A DNA stretch of 64,000 nucleotides from Chitinophagaceae bacterium (lineage in GTDB: Bacteria > Bacteroidota > Bacteroidia > Chitinophagales > Chitinophagaceae), in assembly GCA_947447465.1 (NCBI GenBank), contig CANFKE010000003.1, positions 117,762 to 181,761 on the forward strand, given 5' to 3'. Made by a program: the position numbers and the translations under genes. Shown one piece after another: positions 37,016 to 46,239 of the stretch. The notes below the pieces were generated by a model. That model did not search any database. It was not told the DNA's origin and saw nothing but the letters and a program-made list of their open reading frames with translations. Each line of letters starts with the position of its first letter. Position 1 is the first letter of the stretch.

Positions 37016-37041
37016 ATCCGGATCATTTGTATGATCCGGAT
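37016..37041 (-). terminator. Terminator of tRNA-Gly
   Basis: An 11-bp perfect stem (37016-37026 with 37031-37041, ATCCGGATCAT) with a 4-nt loop lies right after the tRNA in the minus direction and is followed there by a T run (A run at 37009-37016). Confidence 0.85.
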
Positions 37042-37047
37042 GAATGG

Positions 37048-37120
<73 letters not shown>

Positions 37121-37246
37121 ATCTGTAAGAACTGTTTCCCCGTTTGGGGAGTGCAAAGGTAATGATAAAGGTTTACAAAACAAGTTTTTACAGCACCATT
37201 CTGATATATTTTTAAAGCGAATTTTTCTCTCTATTTCTCAACCGGC

Positions 37247-38044
37247 TTATTGTAATTTGAATGATACCGGCTGTGTGTAGAATACTTTTATGGGTTCATC
37301 ATCTTTTGTTCCGGGCACCCATTTAGGCATAAGGTGCATTACCCTGAGTACTTCTTCATCACAACCATGACCAAGTGACTTTACTATTTTGAAATGAGTA
37401 AGTTTACCTTTTTCATCAACAATAAAATTCACTTTTACTCTTCCTTCTATTCTGTTTTTTCGGGCAGCGGAAGGATAATTGAGATTATTAGCAAGGTATT
37501 GTAATATGCTGTACTCAGGATAAGGCATTTGCATGAAAGGCGTAAATTTAATGTCATTGCCCTCTTTATCATAACAGTTACCTGAAATGGTCATCCCCTT
37601 GTCCAATTGTTCTATTCTTTTCAGCTTACCATTCCTGTAAAAACTCTTGAGTGTACCATCTTCCCTATCCTCAACCATGTCTACGTTATACCACATCTGC
37701 TTGGTATTTTCGTAATAGTATTTCCATACACCTTGCTTTTTGTTATTGACAAAAGTACCTTCTTCTACTATCATGCCACTATCTGAGTATGCAGTGTAAT
37801 GACCTGTAAAAGATGGGGAGTCAAGTGTTACACAATAACCTTTTGACAATAGATCGTTGTTTTTAACCCTTCTTCTTTCAACGCTATAAAGGCCATCAAC
37901 CCCACGTACGAAATGTACCATGTAATCTGCGGAATCACGCGAAACAATACTGTGCGCTGAGTTATAATAAACAGTTGAATCTTGCGCAAAGACACCCAAC
38001 CCCAATAGAAGCAAACAAATAGAACTAATTATTCCCTTTTTCAT
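37247..38044 (-). CDS. MORN-repeat protein with TonB C-terminal domain
   Basis: The ATG at 38044 gives 265 residues with a signal peptide (MKKGIISSICLLLLGLGVFAQ). The middle has MORN-like repeats (GTFVNNKKQGVWKYYYEN, DGTLKSFYRNGKLKRIEQL), usual in Bacteroidota surface proteins. The C terminus is a TonB-C domain (EGRVKVNFIVDEKGKLTHFKIVKS ... VMHLMPKWVPG). It lacks the N-terminal membrane helix of true TonB, so it is secreted. It is 32 bp downstream of the M1 peptidase and probably the last gene of that unit. Confidence 0.85.
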   Translation of the reverse strand: MKKGIISSICLLLLGLGVFAQDSTVYYNSAHSIVSRDSADYMVHFVRGVDGLYSVERRRVKNNDLLSKGYCVTLDSPSFTGHYTAYSDSGMIVEEGTFVNNKKQGVWKYYYENTKQMWYNVDMVEDREDGTLKSFYRNGKLKRIEQLDKGMTISGNCYDKEGNDIKFTPFMQMPYPEYSILQYLANNLNYPSAARKNRIEGRVKVNFIVDEKGKLTHFKIVKSLGHGCDEEVLRVMHLMPKWVPGTKDDEPIKVFYTQPVSFKLQ

Positions 38045-38076
38045 AATGATCAAATTTTTAGTTACAGAACAGGAAA

Positions 38077-39741
38077 TCACTTCCCGGCCTTCTTTTTAAC
38101 ATTGATTAAAAAATCCTTTGAAAACGTTACACTCTTATCCTTCCACTTTATCGTCTGTGACTTATCAGTCGGTTTTATGGTCATGGTCGTGGTACCGTCT
38201 GATATTGGTATTGGCAGTGTAAAACCATTGACTATACCGGTAAACTTATAGGTGAGCTTTTTGTGTTTAAGCTTATACTCCAACTGTGGAATATCGGTCT
38301 GACGAAGATATTGATTGAAAAAAGCAGTAAGATCAAGGCCTGTGCGGGTAGCAATGTACGTTTCGACCTGCTGAGTAGTTACTGTCTGATGGTAAAACTC
38401 TTTACCCAATCCGCGCAGCATTTGCCTGAACTTTTCATCATCATTGGTCAGCATACGGATCATGTGCATCATGGCAGTGCCCTTGTCATAGATATCGTTA
38501 GAGCCTTCTTCATTAACTCCATAAGGGCCAATCATGGGCTTGTCGTTATCTATATTGCGCCACTCACCACGGCAGTATGTTTGTCCCTTCTCCTTCCCCA
38601 GCAGGCACTCAGCAAAAAGTGATTCTGAATAGGTAGTTATCCCTTCGTGTATCCAGTTATCAGCCATGTCTTTGGCGGTAACATTATTGCCAAACCACTC
38701 ATGCCCACTCTCGTGGATAATGATGTAGTCGAACTTCATGCCGACATTGGTTCCGGTACGATCGAAGCCCATATACCCCATCTTATACTTATTGCCATAG
38801 GCAACAGCGCTTTGATGCTCCATACCCAGATAAGGCGCCTCCACCAGTTTATAGCCATCTTCATAAAACGGGTAAGGTCCCATCCAATACTCAAAGCAAT
38901 GGATCATTTGAGGAACTACTGCGAATTGTTTTCTGGCTTTTTCCTCGTTGTAGCGCAGTACCCAGAAGTCAAGATCAAAATTACCTTCCTCTCCTTTCAG
39001 TGTATCGTGCCAGTGTACATAATCACCAATGTAGAAAGAGACGTCGTAACTGTTGATCGGATATCGAACTCTCCATTGCCAGTATGAATTATATCGTTCT
39101 CCCATATCGCCACCTATATCGCCACGAGGCCTGCTGATCAGTTTTCCGTTACTTACTGCGACCAGGTCCTGAGGCACACTCAAAGAGATATCCATTCCAT
39201 TATCCGGCTCATCCCATTGCGCATCTTTACATGGCCACCAAACACTTGCACCAAGTCCTTGGCAAGAAACCGCTATCCACGGCTTTCCGGTGCTATCGTG
39301 TTTCCATGAAAATCCACCATCCCATGGCGGGTTAACAGCTTTACGTGGACACCCATGGTAATAAGCAGTAAATTGGAGTGTGGTGCCTTTTGGGTATTTC
39401 TTAAACTGACCTTTGATCCACCAAACATTACCCTCATTAACAATCGATACCTGATCGGGGCCTAATGAGAATTCGACCCTATCCAATATCATTGGCTCCT
39501 GTAAGTCTATCTGCATACTATCGGCAGGCTCTGCAACAACAGATGCAATAATTACATTCTTTCCTTTGATACTTTTTGTTATTGTATCAAAGGTCACCTG
39601 CAGGTCATACTTCTGCACATCCCACCACGCCCTACCTCTGCCATTACTACCGCGCAAGGTGTCGGCATGGGTAAAAGCAAATGTGGTATTTGCTGAGAGC
39701 AAATACCACATTGATAATATTATAAAAACTACTTTCTTCAT
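38077..39741 (-). CDS. M1-family metallopeptidase
   Basis: A secreted zinc aminopeptidase of 554 residues with a signal peptide (to about residue 24). It shows the gluzincin signature: HESGH (H343-H347) and E366 (18 residues after the second histidine) as Zn ligands, with G-M-E-H (306-309) for the GxMEN exopeptidase motif. The N-terminal beta-saddle domain and a shortened C-terminal helical part fit small M1 peptidases. It probably acts in the periplasm or at the cell surface. Its start overlaps the FKBP stop by one base, so it belongs to the FKBP operon. Confidence 0.93.
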   Translation of the reverse strand: MKKVVFIILSMWYLLSANTTFAFTHADTLRGSNGRGRAWWDVQKYDLQVTFDTITKSIKGKNVIIASVVAEPADSMQIDLQEPMILDRVEFSLGPDQVSIVNEGNVWWIKGQFKKYPKGTTLQFTAYYHGCPRKAVNPPWDGGFSWKHDSTGKPWIAVSCQGLGASVWWPCKDAQWDEPDNGMDISLSVPQDLVAVSNGKLISRPRGDIGGDMGERYNSYWQWRVRYPINSYDVSFYIGDYVHWHDTLKGEEGNFDLDFWVLRYNEEKARKQFAVVPQMIHCFEYWMGPYPFYEDGYKLVEAPYLGMEHQSAVAYGNKYKMGYMGFDRTGTNVGMKFDYIIIHESGHEWFGNNVTAKDMADNWIHEGITTYSESLFAECLLGKEKGQTYCRGEWRNIDNDKPMIGPYGVNEEGSNDIYDKGTAMMHMIRMLTNDDEKFRQMLRGLGKEFYHQTVTTQQVETYIATRTGLDLTAFFNQYLRQTDIPQLEYKLKHKKLTYKFTGIVNGFTLPIPISDGTTTMTIKPTDKSQTIKWKDKSVTFSKDFLINVKKKAGK

Positions 39742-41075
39742 TATGGTTTCTTAAAGTCCAGTAATTCAACATCGAATACCAGTACTGCATTTGGTGGAAT
39801 AGCCTGTGTAGGGCTACGCTGACCGTATGCTATACCAGATGGAATGTATAATGTACCCTTACCACCTTTACCAAACATTGGTATTCCTTCATCCCAACCT
39901 TTGATCACCTGACCCTGACCTATAGGGAATTCCAATGGTGTGGTGTGATGAAAAGCTGAGTCGATATTAGAGTCGAACTTGCGACCATCAAGCGTCATAC
40001 CAGTGTACATTACAGATACCTTATCGCCAGCAGCCGGCTTAGCACCACCCTCTTTTGATACTGAATAGTACAAACCAGAAGCTGTTTTTGTAGCCTTGAT
40101 GTTGTTCTTCTTCAGGTAATCGGTGATCAACTTGTCGTCGATATCGGCCTGACTAGCAATTTCTGTGATCTCTACATCGAATACCAATACAGAATTTGCA
40201 GGAATGGTAGGGCTTCTGTCCTGGCTACCATAAGCCAAACCTGAAGGAATATACAATACCGCTTTAGCGCCTTTATTCAACAGAGCCAGACCTTCGTCCC
40301 AACCCTTGATCACCTGACCTGCACCCAATGTAAGTGTGAAAGGATCAGTGTGATGGAATTCAGGATCAGTATTAGAATCGAAAGCCTTGCCATTTAACAG
40401 ACGACCGGTGTAGTTAACGCTTACGCTCTGTCCTGCCTTAGCTTTTTCACCTGTACCTTCCTTACTAATAGAGTAATAAAGACCTGATGCAGTTTTTGTA
40501 GCCTTGATATTATTTTGCTTGAAGTATGCCTGCATAGCCGCATCATCGATACCTTTCTGCTTGTCGCTTGCCGCTGATGCCGCCTTCTTGAAATCGGCAT
40601 CGGTAACAGCAGATACCAATACTACTTCATAGACCAACACATCACCTCTCTTCATGCCCGGCATCATCTGCTTGTTCTGATTCAACAAAGAATCAACAGG
40701 CAATCTCATCACCGCACTATCTCCCGCAACCAACTTCATGAAACCTTCGATCGGGTCTCCCTTGAAGTTAGGCGGCTGCACCTGAAAGGGTACTGGCTTA
40801 TTGTTATTCATTTTACGTGAGTCGAACATGGTACTGTCCTTGATATGCACATGAATATGCATTTCAAGATGATCGCCCACTCCCGGATTATGTTTGCCGG
40901 TGCCATGCTTGGCAATTTTGAACATCAGACCGCTTGGCAATTTTGTAAAACCAGCCAAGTCTTCTTTTGAACTCTTAGCAGTAGTAGCAGCTGGCTTTGC
41001 AGTAGTGGCTTTTTTCTGTGCAAAGCACATAGTGCCTGCTGCAAGCATTAAAGATAAAAGGGCAACTTTCTTCAT
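39741..41075 (-). CDS. Secreted three-domain FKBP-type peptidyl-prolyl isomerase
   Basis: The 444-residue protein has a signal peptide (LLSLMLAAGTMCFAQ) and three FKBP-like units: a degenerate N-terminal unit (about 45-155, SGLMFKIAKHGTGK ... MRLPVDSLL), then two typical PPIase domains (about 195-305 and 335-444), each with SGLYYSISKEG, GxxVSVxYTG, VIKGWDEG and LYIPSGxAYG, and V-L-V-F-D-V-E. The repeated KATKTASGLYY linkers suggest internal duplication. It should catalyse or chaperone protein folding in the periplasm or outer membrane. It is one of four adjacent FKBP genes. Confidence 0.93.
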   Translation of the reverse strand: MKKVALLSLMLAAGTMCFAQKKATTAKPAATTAKSSKEDLAGFTKLPSGLMFKIAKHGTGKHNPGVGDHLEMHIHVHIKDSTMFDSRKMNNNKPVPFQVQPPNFKGDPIEGFMKLVAGDSAVMRLPVDSLLNQNKQMMPGMKRGDVLVYEVVLVSAVTDADFKKAASAASDKQKGIDDAAMQAYFKQNNIKATKTASGLYYSISKEGTGEKAKAGQSVSVNYTGRLLNGKAFDSNTDPEFHHTDPFTLTLGAGQVIKGWDEGLALLNKGAKAVLYIPSGLAYGSQDRSPTIPANSVLVFDVEITEIASQADIDDKLITDYLKKNNIKATKTASGLYYSVSKEGGAKPAAGDKVSVMYTGMTLDGRKFDSNIDSAFHHTTPLEFPIGQGQVIKGWDEGIPMFGKGGKGTLYIPSGIAYGQRSPTQAIPPNAVLVFDVELLDFKKP

Positions 41076-41163
41076 TTCTTATATGTATTGATTAATTAGG
41101 TTTAAAAACTGGTCATTCAGTTAGTTCGGAGGCCTGTAACCGCCAAACGATGCAATATAGCAA

Positions 41164-42075
41164 TTATTTCACGTCAGTTATTTCCATTTCAAAAATCATA
41201 ACAGAATTTGAAGGAATAGCCTCTGTGGGTGATGCATTTCCGTAAGCAAGACCCGATGGTACATATATTGTAGCTTTAGTACCTTTCTTCATCAGTTTCA
41301 ACCCTTCGTCCATTCCAGGAATAACAGCAGCTGCACCCACCTGCACGTTGAATGGCTCTACATGACCAAACTTAGTATCTACATTGGAGTCAAAAACAGT
41401 ACCATCCAGTAATTTACCAGTATAGTTCACCGATGCTGTTTTTCCAGAAGTGATCAGATCACCGGTACCCTCTTGCTGAATGATATAGTAGAATCCAACC
41501 GGAGATTTGACCGGCTGCAGTCTGTTTTTGGTAAAGTATTCCATCATCAATAGTTCATCTGCCTGCGCCTGACGGCCAGCTGCCTGCGCATTCTCTCTTT
41601 CTACCTCTTCTTTATTCCTGACCGACAATATCGAAACTTCATAGATGAAATAATCGCCGTCTTTGGCAAATGGAGGCATAGGCTGATCACCAAAATTCTT
41701 TCTCAGCGTATCTACCAGAACACGAATGACAGCACTGTCGCCTACTGAGAGTTTTGAGAAACCAGCAACAATATCTCCTGTGAATTTAGGATCTGCAATG
41801 GGAAGTACCACCGGTTTCCCATTGTTCATTATCCTGCTGTTGAGTACGGTTGAGTCTTTACTCTTACCATTGTTCTTACCCACCTTCCAGATAATATTGG
41901 CTTCCACCACATCGCCCACTTTAGCAGTAGGTCCAGCTTTATCTTTTAAGATCTTGTACTCAATGCCATTGAAGTGTTTAAACGGCTGAACAATAATCTG
42001 CTTAGACATTTTTTGTTGCGCAATACCTATCAAAGGTGCCGCTCCCAGTAACAAAAGCAATAATGCTTTCTTCAT
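41164..42075 (-). CDS. Secreted FKBP-type peptidyl-prolyl isomerase
   Basis: The 303-residue protein has a signal peptide (ALLLLLLGAAPLIGIAQ), a degenerate FKBP-like N-terminal domain (about 35-155) and a good C-terminal FKBP domain with GFYYIIQQEGTGD, SVNYTGKLLDGTVFDSN, VIPGMDEGLKLMKKG and IYVPSGLAYG. It lies 88 bp from the larger FKBP gene and 15 bp after the next one. The N-terminal unit lacks the conserved YTG and WDEG residues and is presumably a dimerisation or chaperone domain, as in Mip-like proteins (inference). Confidence 0.92.
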   Translation of the reverse strand: MKKALLLLLLGAAPLIGIAQQKMSKQIIVQPFKHFNGIEYKILKDKAGPTAKVGDVVEANIIWKVGKNNGKSKDSTVLNSRIMNNGKPVVLPIADPKFTGDIVAGFSKLSVGDSAVIRVLVDTLRKNFGDQPMPPFAKDGDYFIYEVSILSVRNKEEVERENAQAAGRQAQADELLMMEYFTKNRLQPVKSPVGFYYIIQQEGTGDLITSGKTASVNYTGKLLDGTVFDSNVDTKFGHVEPFNVQVGAAAVIPGMDEGLKLMKKGTKATIYVPSGLAYGNASPTEAIPSNSVMIFEMEITDVK

Positions 42076-42090
42076 ATACTATTGTTGGTT

Positions 42091-42546
42091 TTATAATACC
42101 CCAATGATCTCCAGTTCGAAAATAAGAATCGAGTTAGCAGGAATGCCCGCCTGTTCTTTACCACCATATGCCATACCTGAAGGAATGTATATAGTAGCTT
42201 TGGTACCGTACTTCATTTCAAGCATAGCAATATCCATGCCTTTAATTACCTCACCCAACCCTGCATGCACCTTTAATGCGGACCTGCCTATATTAGAATC
42301 GAAAGTAGTGCCGTTCAACAATTTACCTGTGTAATACATGGTAACACCCTGCCGCTTGTGTATATGCGGACCAGAACCGGGGTTTTGTATGACCATATAT
42401 ACACCTGAAGATAGTTGTTTAGGTCTTATATTATTAGCTGTAAAGTAATCCTGAAGTGCCTTATCATCCTGTTGTGCCAATGTAGGCGCCTGACCGAATG
42501 CAAGAGAGGAAAAGATAAGTAAGAGAGAAGTAATAATAGCTTTCAT
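42091..42546 (-). CDS. Single-domain secreted FKBP-type peptidyl-prolyl isomerase
   Basis: The 151-residue protein has a signal peptide (LLLIFSSLAFGQ) and one FKBP domain with SSGVYMVIQNPGSGPH, MYYTGKLLNGTTFDSN, VIKGMDIAMLEMKYG and IYIPSGMAYGG. It is the shortest of the four tandem FKBP genes and lacks the degenerate N-terminal unit. The signal peptide is followed by a short helix. Confidence 0.92.
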   Translation of the reverse strand: MKAIITSLLLIFSSLAFGQAPTLAQQDDKALQDYFTANNIRPKQLSSGVYMVIQNPGSGPHIHKRQGVTMYYTGKLLNGTTFDSNIGRSALKVHAGLGEVIKGMDIAMLEMKYGTKATIYIPSGMAYGGKEQAGIPANSILIFELEIIGVL

Positions 42547-42638
42547 AAATAACTGTAAAGTTCCCCAAAAGAAGAAACTACACCAGCATTTACAAAATAA
42601 ATACCGGTGTAGTTTTCAAATTATATCTGGAAGACAGA

Positions 42639-43565
42639 TTACTTAGCCTGTGGCTGAGCCTGAGCCTGTGGCATATCCATCTTAGCTTCTGTAACGTCCT
42701 TGATCTCCATTTCGAAGATCAGGATAGCATTAGCAGGGATAGGCCCCTGAGCGTGCTCTCCGTAACCCAATGTAGATGGGATGTACAAAGTACCCTTTGT
42801 TCCCTTCTTCATCACCTGCAGACCTTCGTCCATACCAGGGATAACACCACCTGAACCAACATTGATCTTCAATGCTTCTTTACCTATGTTAGAGTCGAAA
42901 GTCTTACCATCGAGCAACTTACCGGTGTACATGATAGATGCAGTTTTACCCTTGCTGATGTTTTCGCCTGTGCCAGGAGCAGAGATCGTGTAGTAAACAC
43001 CAGATGCGGTCTTTTCAGCCTTGATATTGTTCTTAGCGAAATATTCCTGCAACAACTTATCATCAGTCTGAACCTGCTGAGCAGCTTTCTGCTGTGCTTC
43101 TTTTTCAGCTTCCGCCTTATTCTTAACAGAGATCATAGATACTTCATAGATGAAGTATTCACCTTCCTTAGCAAAAGGAGGCATTGGCTGATCTTTCAAA
43201 TTCTTCTTCAGAGAATCGATAGAAACACGGATCACCGCGCTATCACCTGCTGAAAGCAAAGCCAGACCTGCAGACATATCGCCAACAAACTTAGCAGCCA
43301 TCAAAGGCATAACGATCGGCTTACCCTGGTTCATCTTGCGTGTATCGATGATCACACTATCCTTAGACTTGCCATCATTCTTACCTACTTTCCATACGAT
43401 GTTCATTTCAAGGATGTCTCCTTCCTGAGCAGCCTTGCCCGGAGCATCTTTAACGATCATGTACTCAACGCCATTAGCTTTTTTAAAGCCTGAACCATTT
43501 TTGCAGCTTGCTGCACCTAAGATAACCGCGCCTAATAACGCTACAGGTAGTATCCTCTTTATCAT
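42639..43565 (-). CDS. FKBP-type peptidyl-prolyl isomerase lipoprotein
   Basis: The 308-residue protein has a signal peptide with a lipobox-like end (GAASC, C21) and is probably a lipoprotein. A degenerate N-terminal FKBP-like unit (about 30-150) and a linker helix rich in Glu/Lys/Gln are followed by a good FKBP domain (SGVYYTISAPGTGE, MYTGKLLDGKTFDSN, VIPGMDEGLQVMKKG, LYIPSTLGYGE) and a Gln/Ala/Pro tail. It is the first of the four tandem FKBP genes, 98 bp below the nrnA-like gene. Confidence 0.92.
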   Translation of the reverse strand: MIKRILPVALLGAVILGAASCKNGSGFKKANGVEYMIVKDAPGKAAQEGDILEMNIVWKVGKNDGKSKDSVIIDTRKMNQGKPIVMPLMAAKFVGDMSAGLALLSAGDSAVIRVSIDSLKKNLKDQPMPPFAKEGEYFIYEVSMISVKNKAEAEKEAQQKAAQQVQTDDKLLQEYFAKNNIKAEKTASGVYYTISAPGTGENISKGKTASIMYTGKLLDGKTFDSNIGKEALKINVGSGGVIPGMDEGLQVMKKGTKGTLYIPSTLGYGEHAQGPIPANAILIFEMEIKDVTEAKMDMPQAQAQPQAK

Positions 43566-43663
43566 GTTTGTTTATTTACTGTTTTTCTTTTTTAGAGTAG
43601 TTTTTGATTATCAGCCCGCAAAATTGAGCTTTTTTAATTTAATACTATAATTTTTTAATTTTT

Positions 43664-44659
43664 TCAGGGGTGAATATCCGACAAAATTTTCTTAAAATTA
43701 GCAATTGTCTCCTTTAAAGTGCCTTTTGAGCGTCCTCCGGAGGCATTAAAATGACCTCCGCCCTCAAAATGGGCTCTGGCAAATGAACTTACATCGAAGT
43801 CGCCCTTGCTGCGGAAAGATAATTTTACCTCATCATTGCGCTCTGTGATCAAAGTAGCGAAGCGGATATTGGCGATACTTAGCGGGTAGTTGACCAATCC
43901 CTCTGTATCACCACTTTGCGTATCGAACATTCCCATATCTTTTCTTGACAACGAAATCAATGCTGCATTATACTCGGGGAATATTTCCATCTTCTCGGTG
44001 AGAACGTAGCCAAGAAAACGCATACGGCTCTCGCTCCATGAATCATATATATGCTCGTGTATCTTAGAGTGCTCCAGGCCATGATGCTTGAGGTTGGCAA
44101 TCATGGTATGTACACTGGCACTGGTAATAGGGAATCTGAAAGAACCGGTATCTGTCATTACACCGGTATAGAGACATTCCGCAATTTGGGCATCAATAAG
44201 TTCATTATCGTTGCACAGATTGATAAAATCATATACCATTTCACAGGTACTGCTCTTCTCGGGGATACTCATGCCATAGTCCCAATATGGTTTGGGCATC
44301 AGGTGATGATCCAACAATATTTTAGGTTGAGTGGCCGCGGCTAACGGCGCTTCCAAATGCTTGGTGCGGCTGTAGTCGTTGAAATCGAGACAGAAAATAA
44401 GATCAGCATCGGTCAGTAATTGCTGACACACTTTGATCTGTGCCTCATAGTTGTACAATATATCTACGCCCGGCATCCACATCAGAAACTCGGGAAGCTC
44501 ACATGGAGAAACTGCATAGACCGTATGCCCCTTCTTTACCAGGTAATGATATAGTCCCAACATGCTACCTATCGCATCGCCATCAGGCTTATGATGAGTA
44601 GTGATAAATATCTTCTTAGGAGATTGCAGTAAGGGGAAAGCGTCTTGTATTGAGCGCAT
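43664..44659 (-). CDS. DHH-family phosphoesterase (NrnA-like)
   Basis: A 331-residue DHH/DHHA1 phosphoesterase of the NrnA type, which hydrolyses short oligonucleotides (nanoRNA) or pAp. It has HHKPDGDAIGSMLGLYHYL (metal-binding DxD in motif I), LIFCLDFNDYSR, DHHLMPKPYWDYGMS (the DHH motif), and the DHHA1 GGGHFNASGGRSKGT end. It is cytoplasmic and appears to precede the FKBP genes as a separate unit; a promoter could lie in the 98 bp between. Confidence 0.92.
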   Translation of the reverse strand: MRSIQDAFPLLQSPKKIFITTHHKPDGDAIGSMLGLYHYLVKKGHTVYAVSPCELPEFLMWMPGVDILYNYEAQIKVCQQLLTDADLIFCLDFNDYSRTKHLEAPLAAATQPKILLDHHLMPKPYWDYGMSIPEKSSTCEMVYDFINLCNDNELIDAQIAECLYTGVMTDTGSFRFPITSASVHTMIANLKHHGLEHSKIHEHIYDSWSESRMRFLGYVLTEKMEIFPEYNAALISLSRKDMGMFDTQSGDTEGLVNYPLSIANIRFATLITERNDEVKLSFRSKGDFDVSSFARAHFEGGGHFNASGGRSKGTLKETIANFKKILSDIHP

Positions 44660-44835
44660 GTTTATGTAAAAAAGTCAAATGTTATAATCAAAAAATCAAT
44701 GTCGCCAGATTTGCATTTTTTAAATATCATAACCAGCGGAGGGCAAAGGTAGGTAAAACACGGTGTATATAATAAGTATAGTTACAGCAATTAATATAAG
44801 CGCATGTTGGTCGTTTTTGGCTGTTCTTCTCTTTT

Positions 44836-45273
44836 TCGGGTCGGAGACCCGTTAAACTTGATCGTCACAAGAGCGTCCCTGTCGGGACAACTATCGCGAC
44901 AGGGGGCGTTTTGTGTTGTATGCCCGATGGTCTGTACAATTTTAATCGGGCATTGAATTAGGGTAATGTATTATTTTTCATGTGATTACGTTTTTTAGGC
45001 ATGCCCGATCATGCCCGATAGTCGGGTCGGAGACCCGTTAAACTTGATCGTCACGAGAGCGTCCCTGCGGGATAACTCTCGCGACAGGGATCGTTTTGTG
45101 TTGTATGCCCGATGGTGTGTACAATTTTAATCGGGCATTGAATTGGGGTAATGTGTTATTTTTCATGTGATTACGTTTTTTAGGCATGCCCGATCATGCC
45201 CGATGGTCGGGTCGGAGACCCGTTAAACTTGATCGTCACGAGAGCGTCCCTGTCGTGACAACTCTCGCGACAG
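44836..45273. repeat. 186/185-bp tandem repeat with a partial third copy
   Basis: Two full units start at 44836 (186 bp) and 45022 (185 bp), and a partial third at 45207-45273. Each unit opens with a TCGGGTCGGAGACCCG hairpin and a GTCACGAGAGCG...CTCTCGCGAC part; unit 1 also has an 8-bp pairing of CCCTGTCG (44877-44884) with CGACAGGG (44897-44904). The rest carries ATGCCCGAT/ATCGGGCAT inverted repeats. The downstream halves of units 1 and 2 differ at only a few positions, suggesting a recent duplication. No protein-coding frame is convincing. Confidence 0.85.
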
Positions 45274-45547
45274 TTGGAGACCCAGGGGAACCGGTACGAC
45301 CGTTGAGTTGTAGAGAAATATCCAAATTTGAGGGTGCAATTTACAATCGTAGATAGAGATGAAAAAATAATCATATCCACATTTTGTGGCGCATTTTTGA
45401 TAGTATGCGGAGTATCAATTGATGATGCGGGTTTAATTAAAGCAGTAAAAAAATCAGAATTGAAAAGACAAGGAGATGATTTTCATTTTTTAACTTTTAC
45501 TTTTTTATTTTTAAATACCTTTGCGGCACAAAAATCAAAAGAAGTAT
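45274..45547. other. Non-coding remainder before ndk
   Basis: Between the repeat array and ndk I see a frame at 45328 of 75 codons with no family features and an unusual end, most likely a chance frame. The ndk promoter box lies at 45516-45523. Upstream of the array (44660-44835) nothing is seen. Confidence 0.5.
45516..45523 (+). promoter_or_regulatory. -7 promoter element for ndk
   Basis: TACCTTTG followed by C matches TAnnTTTG and lies 24 nt before the ndk ATG. Confidence 0.6.
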
Positions 45548-45964
45548 ATGTCTAATCGTACGTTTACCATGATCAAGCCTGATGCAGTGAAGGCAGGTAA
45601 TATAGGTAACATTTTGCAAATGATAACTGATGGTGGTTTCAAGATCGTAGCAATGAAATATTTGCACATCACTACCAAGCAGGCTGAAAAGTTTTATGAA
45701 GTACACGCAGGTCGTCCATTCTATGGTGAACTGACTCAGTTCATGAGCAGCGGTCCAATAGTAGCTGCTATCCTTGAAAAGGAGAATGCAGTTGCTGATT
45801 TCCGTAAGCTGATCGGTGCAACTAATCCTGCACAGGCTGAAGAAGGTACTATCCGCAAGAAATATGCAACATCAATAGGTGAGAATGCAGTTCATGGTTC
45901 TGACAGTGATGAGAACGCTCTTATAGAAGGTTCTTTTTACTTCAGCGGTCTGGAGCAATTCTAA
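45548..45964 (+). CDS. ndk: Nucleoside diphosphate kinase
   Basis: Ndk transfers the gamma phosphate between nucleoside triphosphates and diphosphates through a phosphohistidine. The ATG at 45548 gives 138 residues ([14 protein letters not shown]...). The phosphorylated histidine is H116 in NAVHGSDS, and the Kpn loop region [16 protein letters not shown] is normal. A longer frame from 45521 would overlap the -7 box. It has its own promoter and a terminator 29 bp after the stop. Confidence 0.96.
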   Translation: MSNRTFTMIKPDAVKAGNIGNILQMITDGGFKIVAMKYLHITTKQAEKFYEVHAGRPFYGELTQFMSSGPIVAAILEKENAVADFRKLIGATNPAQAEEGTIRKKYATSIGENAVHGSDSDENALIEGSFYFSGLEQF

Positions 45965-45992
45965 TCAACTGAGATAGATAATAAAATTAAAT

Positions 45993-46026
45993 AGCGGGAA
46001 ACTGTATAAGTTGCCCGCTTTTTTTT
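45993..46026 (+). terminator. Terminator after ndk
   Basis: An AGCGGG/CCCGCT stem (45993-45998 with 46014-46019) extended by AACT/AGTT with one mismatch, then seven T. The T run merges with the promoter of the next gene. Confidence 0.85.
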
Positions 46027-46033
46027 ACATTTG
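46026..46033 (+). promoter_or_regulatory. -7 promoter element for the THX gene
   Basis: TACATTTG followed by C matches TAnnTTTG and lies 23 nt before the ATG at 46057. Confidence 0.6.
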
Positions 46034-46056
46034 CAACATAAAAAACAAAATTTACA

Positions 46057-46173
46057 ATGGGAAGAGGCGATAAACGTACCAAAAAAGGAAAAATAGCAAT
46101 AGGTAGCTTTGGCAAATCACGTCCGGCACGTGCTAAGAAAGTAGCAGCAGCAACAGTTGCAGCTAAAAACTAA
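46057..46173 (+). CDS. 30S ribosomal protein THX
   Basis: A 38-residue very basic protein, MGRGDKRTKKGKIAIGSFG and so on, matches the Thx/bTHX family, which sits in a pocket of the 30S head in Thermus and is widespread in Bacteroidota. The GDKxTKKGKI opening and GSFGKSRPxR region are the family signature; the alanine-rich tail is longer than in Thermus. It has its own promoter box and terminator. Confidence 0.9.
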   Translation: MGRGDKRTKKGKIAIGSFGKSRPARAKKVAAATVAAKN

Positions 46174-46199
46174 AAAAAACATTCGAAATGTAATTTGAG

Positions 46200-46232
46200 G
46201 CCGTACTTTGAAAAATGTACGGTCTTTTTTTT
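46200..46232 (+). terminator. Terminator after the THX gene
   Basis: A CCGTAC/GTACGG stem (46201-46206 with 46217-46222) with a 10-nt loop is followed by nine T. It lies 26 bp after the stop. Confidence 0.85.
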
Positions 46233-46239
46233 TAAGGTA

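Noticed and set aside
37247..38044. A true TonB protein
   Set aside because: There is a signal peptide and MORN repeats but no N-terminal membrane anchor or proline-rich span.
44836..45273. CRISPR array
   Set aside because: Units are 185-186 bp with internal hairpins and no unique spacers, and no cas genes are seen.
45328..45555. A 75-codon frame upstream of ndk
   Set aside because: It passes through the ndk promoter box and past the ndk ATG, and the amino-acid pattern has no recognisable fold; probably chance.
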